A DNA stretch of 64,000 nucleotides. Origin: Streptomyces sp. NRRL B-1140. GTDB lineage: Bacteria; Actinomycetota; Actinomycetes; Streptomycetales; Streptomycetaceae. The DNA is taken from positions 62,001-126,000 of the forward strand of contig NZ_LGEA01000093.1 of assembly GCF_001280065.1 (NCBI RefSeq). The letters run 5' to 3'. Both the position numbers and the translations under genes were made by a program. Positions 61,280 through 64,000 of the stretch are shown piece after piece (position 1 is the stretch's first letter; each line of letters begins with the position of its first letter). Below the pieces are notes generated by a model that was given only the letters and a program-made list of their open reading frames with translations, did no database searches and had not been told where the DNA came from.

Positions 61280-63061
61280 CTATCCTGCCCCGTCCTCACC
61301 GAACAGGGCGAGGGCGGTGTTCACCAGCCCGATGTGACTGAAGGCCTGGGGGAAGTTGCCGAGGTGCCGGCCGGTCAGCGGGTCGAACTCCTCGGACAGC
61401 AGCCCGACGTCGTTGGCGAGTCCCGCCAGCCGCTCGAACAGCTCCCGGGCCTCCTTCGTGCGGCCCGTCATGTACAGGGCGTCCGCGAGCCAGAACGAGC
61501 ACACCAGGAAGGCGCCCTCGCCGCCGGGCAGCCCGTCGACCTCGGCGTCGTCCGTGCTGTAGCGGCGCAGGAAGCCGCCGTGGGCCAGCTCGGCGCGGAC
61601 CGCGTCGATCGTGCCGATCACCCGCGGATCGTCCGGCGGCAGGAATCCGACGCGGGGGATGAGCAGCAGCGCGGCGTCCAGTTCGCGTGAGCCGTAGGAC
61701 TGCGTGAAGGTGTTGCGCTCGGCGTCGTAGCCCTTCTCGCACACCTCCTCGTGCACCTCGTCGCGCAGTGCCCGCCAGCCGTCCAGGTCCCCGTCCAGCT
61801 CCGGATGCCGCTCCAGGGTGCGTACGGCACGGTCGGCGGCCACCCACACCATCACCTTCGAGTGCACGAACTGCCGCCGGCCGCCGCGCACCTCCCACAG
61901 CCCCTCGTCCGGCTGCTGCCAGTGGGTGCGCAGGAAGTCCATCAGGGCCGTCTGCAGCGCCCACACGTCCGGCTGCGGGGACAGGCCCGACTCGCGGGCG
62001 AGCGACAGGGAGTCCATGACCTCGCCGTAGACGTCCAGCTGGAGCTGGTTCACGGCGTCGTTGCCGACACGTACGGGGGCGGAATCGACGAAGCCGGAGA
62101 GCCAGGGCAGTTCGAACTCGGGCAGCCGGCGTTCGCCCGCCAGGCCGTACATGATCTGCAGGTCCGCCGGGTCACCCGCGACCGCGCGCAGCAGCCAGTT
62201 CCGCCAGGCCTCCGCCTCGTCCTGGTAGCCCGCTGCGAGCAGCGCGTTCAAGGTGAGGGTGGAGTCGCGCAGCCAGCAGTAGCGGTAGTCCCAGTTGCGC
62301 ACCCCGCCCGGTTCCTCGGGCAGCGAGGTGGTGGGGGCGGCGACGATGCCGCCCGTGGGGGCGTAGGTGAGCGCCTTGAGAGTGATCAGGGAGCGGACGA
62401 CGGCGTCCCGGTACGGGCCGTCGTAGCGGCAGCGCGACACCCAGGCCCGCCAGTCCTCCACACTGTGGCGGAGTGCATCGTACGGGTCGACGAGCGGCGG
62501 GCGCGGTTCGTGGGAGGGGTGCCAGGTCAGGACGAAGGCGACCTTTTCCCCCTTCTTGACGGTGAACTCGGCGTGCGTGCCGAAGTCCTCGCCCCAGCTG
62601 GTCACCTCCGGCTCGCTGCGCAGCCAGGCCGAGTCCGGGCCGGCGACGGCGACGCGGTGGCCGTCGGCCTTGCGCACCCAGGGGATGATCGAACCGTAGT
62701 CGAAGCGCAGCTTGAGGACGCTGTGCAGCGTCACCTCGCCCGCGAGGCCCTCGACGACGCGGACCAGGTCGGGGGCGCGGTCGCGCTGGGGCATCAGATC
62801 GGTGACGCGGACCGCCCCTTGCCCGGTCTCCCACTCGGTGTCCAGGACGAGGGTGTCGCGGCGGTAGGCGCGGCGGGTGCAGCGGTCCGCCCCCACGGGG
62901 GCGAGGCGCCAGAAGCCGTTGTCCTCGTCACCGAGCAGTCTCGCGAAGCATGCGGCCGAGTCGAAGCGGGGCAGGCACAGCCAGTCGACGGATCCGTCCG
63001 TACCGACCAGGGCCGCGGTCTGTTCGTCGCCGATGAGCGCGTAGTCCTCGATGCTGGGCAC
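61280..63061 (-). CDS. Glycoside hydrolase family 15 protein (glucoamylase/trehalase-like)
   Basis: A 593-residue GH15 enzyme. The N-terminal beta-sandwich opens IEDYALIGDEQTAALVGTDGSVDWLCLPRFDS. The (alpha/alpha)6 barrel includes GGVRNWDYRYCWLRDS, which carries the general acid region, LPWLSGFVDSAPVRVGNDAVNQLQLDVYGE, and GAFLVCSFWLADALYMTGR near the C terminus. No signal peptide, so it acts in the cytosol, perhaps on trehalose or malto-oligosaccharides. The start I use is GTG at 63061 (VPSIEDYALIG); a TTG at 63094 would add 11 residues. Confidence 0.88.
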   Translation of the reverse strand: MPSIEDYALIGDEQTAALVGTDGSVDWLCLPRFDSAACFARLLGDEDNGFWRLAPVGADRCTRRAYRRDTLVLDTEWETGQGAVRVTDLMPQRDRAPDLVRVVEGLAGEVTLHSVLKLRFDYGSIIPWVRKADGHRVAVAGPDSAWLRSEPEVTSWGEDFGTHAEFTVKKGEKVAFVLTWHPSHEPRPPLVDPYDALRHSVEDWRAWVSRCRYDGPYRDAVVRSLITLKALTYAPTGGIVAAPTTSLPEEPGGVRNWDYRYCWLRDSTLTLNALLAAGYQDEAEAWRNWLLRAVAGDPADLQIMYGLAGERRLPEFELPWLSGFVDSAPVRVGNDAVNQLQLDVYGEVMDSLSLARESGLSPQPDVWALQTALMDFLRTHWQQPDEGLWEVRGGRRQFVHSKVMVWVAADRAVRTLERHPELDGDLDGWRALRDEVHEEVCEKGYDAERNTFTQSYGSRELDAALLLIPRVGFLPPDDPRVIGTIDAVRAELAHGGFLRRYSTDDAEVDGLPGGEGAFLVCSFWLADALYMTGRTKEARELFERLAGLANDVGLLSEEFDPLTGRHLGNFPQAFSHIGLVNTALALFGEDGAG

Positions 63062-63180
63062 CCAGTGCGGGTTCCCGGCAAGTCGCCGCGGCAATCAGGG
63101 CGGGGGCCGGGGGAGTGACGTGCCGTCGCCGACCGGGGCGCGGCGGGCTGCCGAGGCGGCCGGATCCACGCTGCCCGCGT

Positions 63181-63978
63181 CTAGACCGCCGCCGGCTCGG
63201 CCTCCGTCGTGCCGGATTCCTCGGCTGCCTTCTGCGCCCGCTCCCGGGCTTCGCGACGGGCCAGGACCACCCAGCCGACCGGGACGGCCGCGGAGAAGAG
63301 CCACCACTGGACGGCGTACGCGTAGTTCAGCGCCGCGTCCTCCTTGCCGGGATTGCCCAGCAGCTCGGGGAGGTCACCCCGGGGCTCGGGGGCGGTCTGG
63401 GCGATGTAGCCGCCCAGCACCCGGGCGTCCAGGCGCCGGGCCTGCTGTTCGCTGTTGATCAGCATGATCTGCCGGTCCGGCAGACCCTGGAGGTTCTTGA
63501 TGCCGCTCGCCGCCGTCGTCTCGTCGGGCATCAGCCGCCCCTTGACGGTGACCTCGCCGCTCGGCGGTGCGGGAACCTTCGGGAACGTCGTCTGGCTCGG
63601 GCCGTCGGAGGGGATCCAGCCCCGGTTGACCAGCAGCACCTTGCCGTCGTCCAGGACGAACGGGGTCAGGACGTGGTAGCCGACCTCGTCGTCGGAGTTG
63701 GTACGGCGCCGGACGACGACCTCGTCCTCCGTGTCGAAACGGCCCTTCGCGGTCACCGTGCGGTAGCGCTCGGCGCTGGTGACGGTGTGCCCGGGTGCGG
63801 TCAGCTGCTCCACGGGCACCGGATCGGCCGCCAGCGCGTCGGTGACCAGCTGATTCCGGGCGGTGCGCTCCTCGTAGCGGTGCATCTGCCAGATGCCCAG
63901 CCTGATCATCGTGGGGATGAGGAGCAGGGCGATCAGCGTGAGGATCACCCACTGCCGGGACATCAGGAAGCGGTACAC
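63181..63978 (-). CDS. SURF1 family cytochrome oxidase biogenesis protein
   Basis: A 265-residue membrane protein with the SURF1 layout: a first membrane segment (VILTLIALLLIPTMIRLGIWQ), a large external loop with VLLVNRGWIPSDG, and a second membrane segment (YAVQWWLFSAAVPVGWVVLA) near the C terminus. SURF1 helps assemble the haem a/a3 centre of cytochrome c oxidase. The GTG at 63978 begins the family-like VYRFLMSRQW; a TTG five codons earlier is less likely. It probably ends inside this window at its true start. Confidence 0.9.
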   Translation of the reverse strand: MYRFLMSRQWVILTLIALLLIPTMIRLGIWQMHRYEERTARNQLVTDALAADPVPVEQLTAPGHTVTSAERYRTVTAKGRFDTEDEVVVRRRTNSDDEVGYHVLTPFVLDDGKVLLVNRGWIPSDGPSQTTFPKVPAPPSGEVTVKGRLMPDETTAASGIKNLQGLPDRQIMLINSEQQARRLDARVLGGYIAQTAPEPRGDLPELLGNPGKEDAALNYAYAVQWWLFSAAVPVGWVVLARREARERAQKAAEESGTTEAEPAAV

Positions 63979-64000
63979 CCCACGACCGTACAACTCGGTC

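Overview
This window looks like a chromosomal core segment of a Streptomyces. The DNA is very GC-rich, third codon positions are almost all G or C, GTG starts are common, and many neighbouring genes overlap in a GTGA or ATGA arrangement. The blocks present (pectinases, ectABCD, a long cobalamin operon, pit, gbn) recall the SCO18xx part of the S. coelicolor chromosome. I saw no tRNA, rRNA, insertion sequence, integrase, prophage or CRISPR array. The most interesting material is regulatory.

Positions 1-11520 hold a plant cell-wall (pectin/arabinan) locus. The plus strand carries a PmoA-like protein cut by the window edge, a GH43 enzyme, a secreted pectate lyase/pectin methylesterase fusion, a sugar-binding lipoprotein, a rhamnogalacturonan acetylesterase and a PL1 pectate lyase. 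The minus strand carries a two-module GH43 enzyme and a PL3 pectate lyase, downstream of an ECF sigma factor and a membrane partner (11604-13057). A guanine/hypoxanthine-type permease, a class B penicillin-binding protein and an acetyltransferase follow. Next come an IclR regulator and a divergent aldehyde dehydrogenase of the 2-oxoglutarate semialdehyde type, which may finish sugar-acid oxidation.

Positions 19471-30234 contain small accessory enzymes, the complete ectoine/5-hydroxyectoine operon ectABCD (22670-25869) with an unusually AT-rich upstream region, two class V aminotransferases, an amidohydrolase and an LAETG sortase-type surface protein.

Positions 30266-47459 are one compact minus-strand cobalamin operon of 13 genes: cbiB, cobQ, cobN, a ChlI-ChlD chelatase fusion, cobO, cobB, cobI, cobM, cobL, a cbiG-cobJ fusion, cobH, cbiX and cobC. 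It is headed by a promoter, a cobalamin riboswitch and a possible 19-residue leader ORF. Almost all junctions overlap, so translation is probably coupled.

Positions 47837-64000 contain the low-affinity phosphate transporter pit behind a clear PHO-box-like repeat, an aldolase, a hydrolase and an unrecognised 466-residue protein. An ABC-F ATPase gene is preceded by a possibly leaderless seven-codon leader ORF. The nucleoid protein gene gbn sits behind a cluster of GATC sites. An Asp23/Gls24 envelope-stress module (57234-60417), a short-chain dehydrogenase lacking the usual catalytic Tyr/Lys, a GH15 enzyme and SURF1 complete the window.
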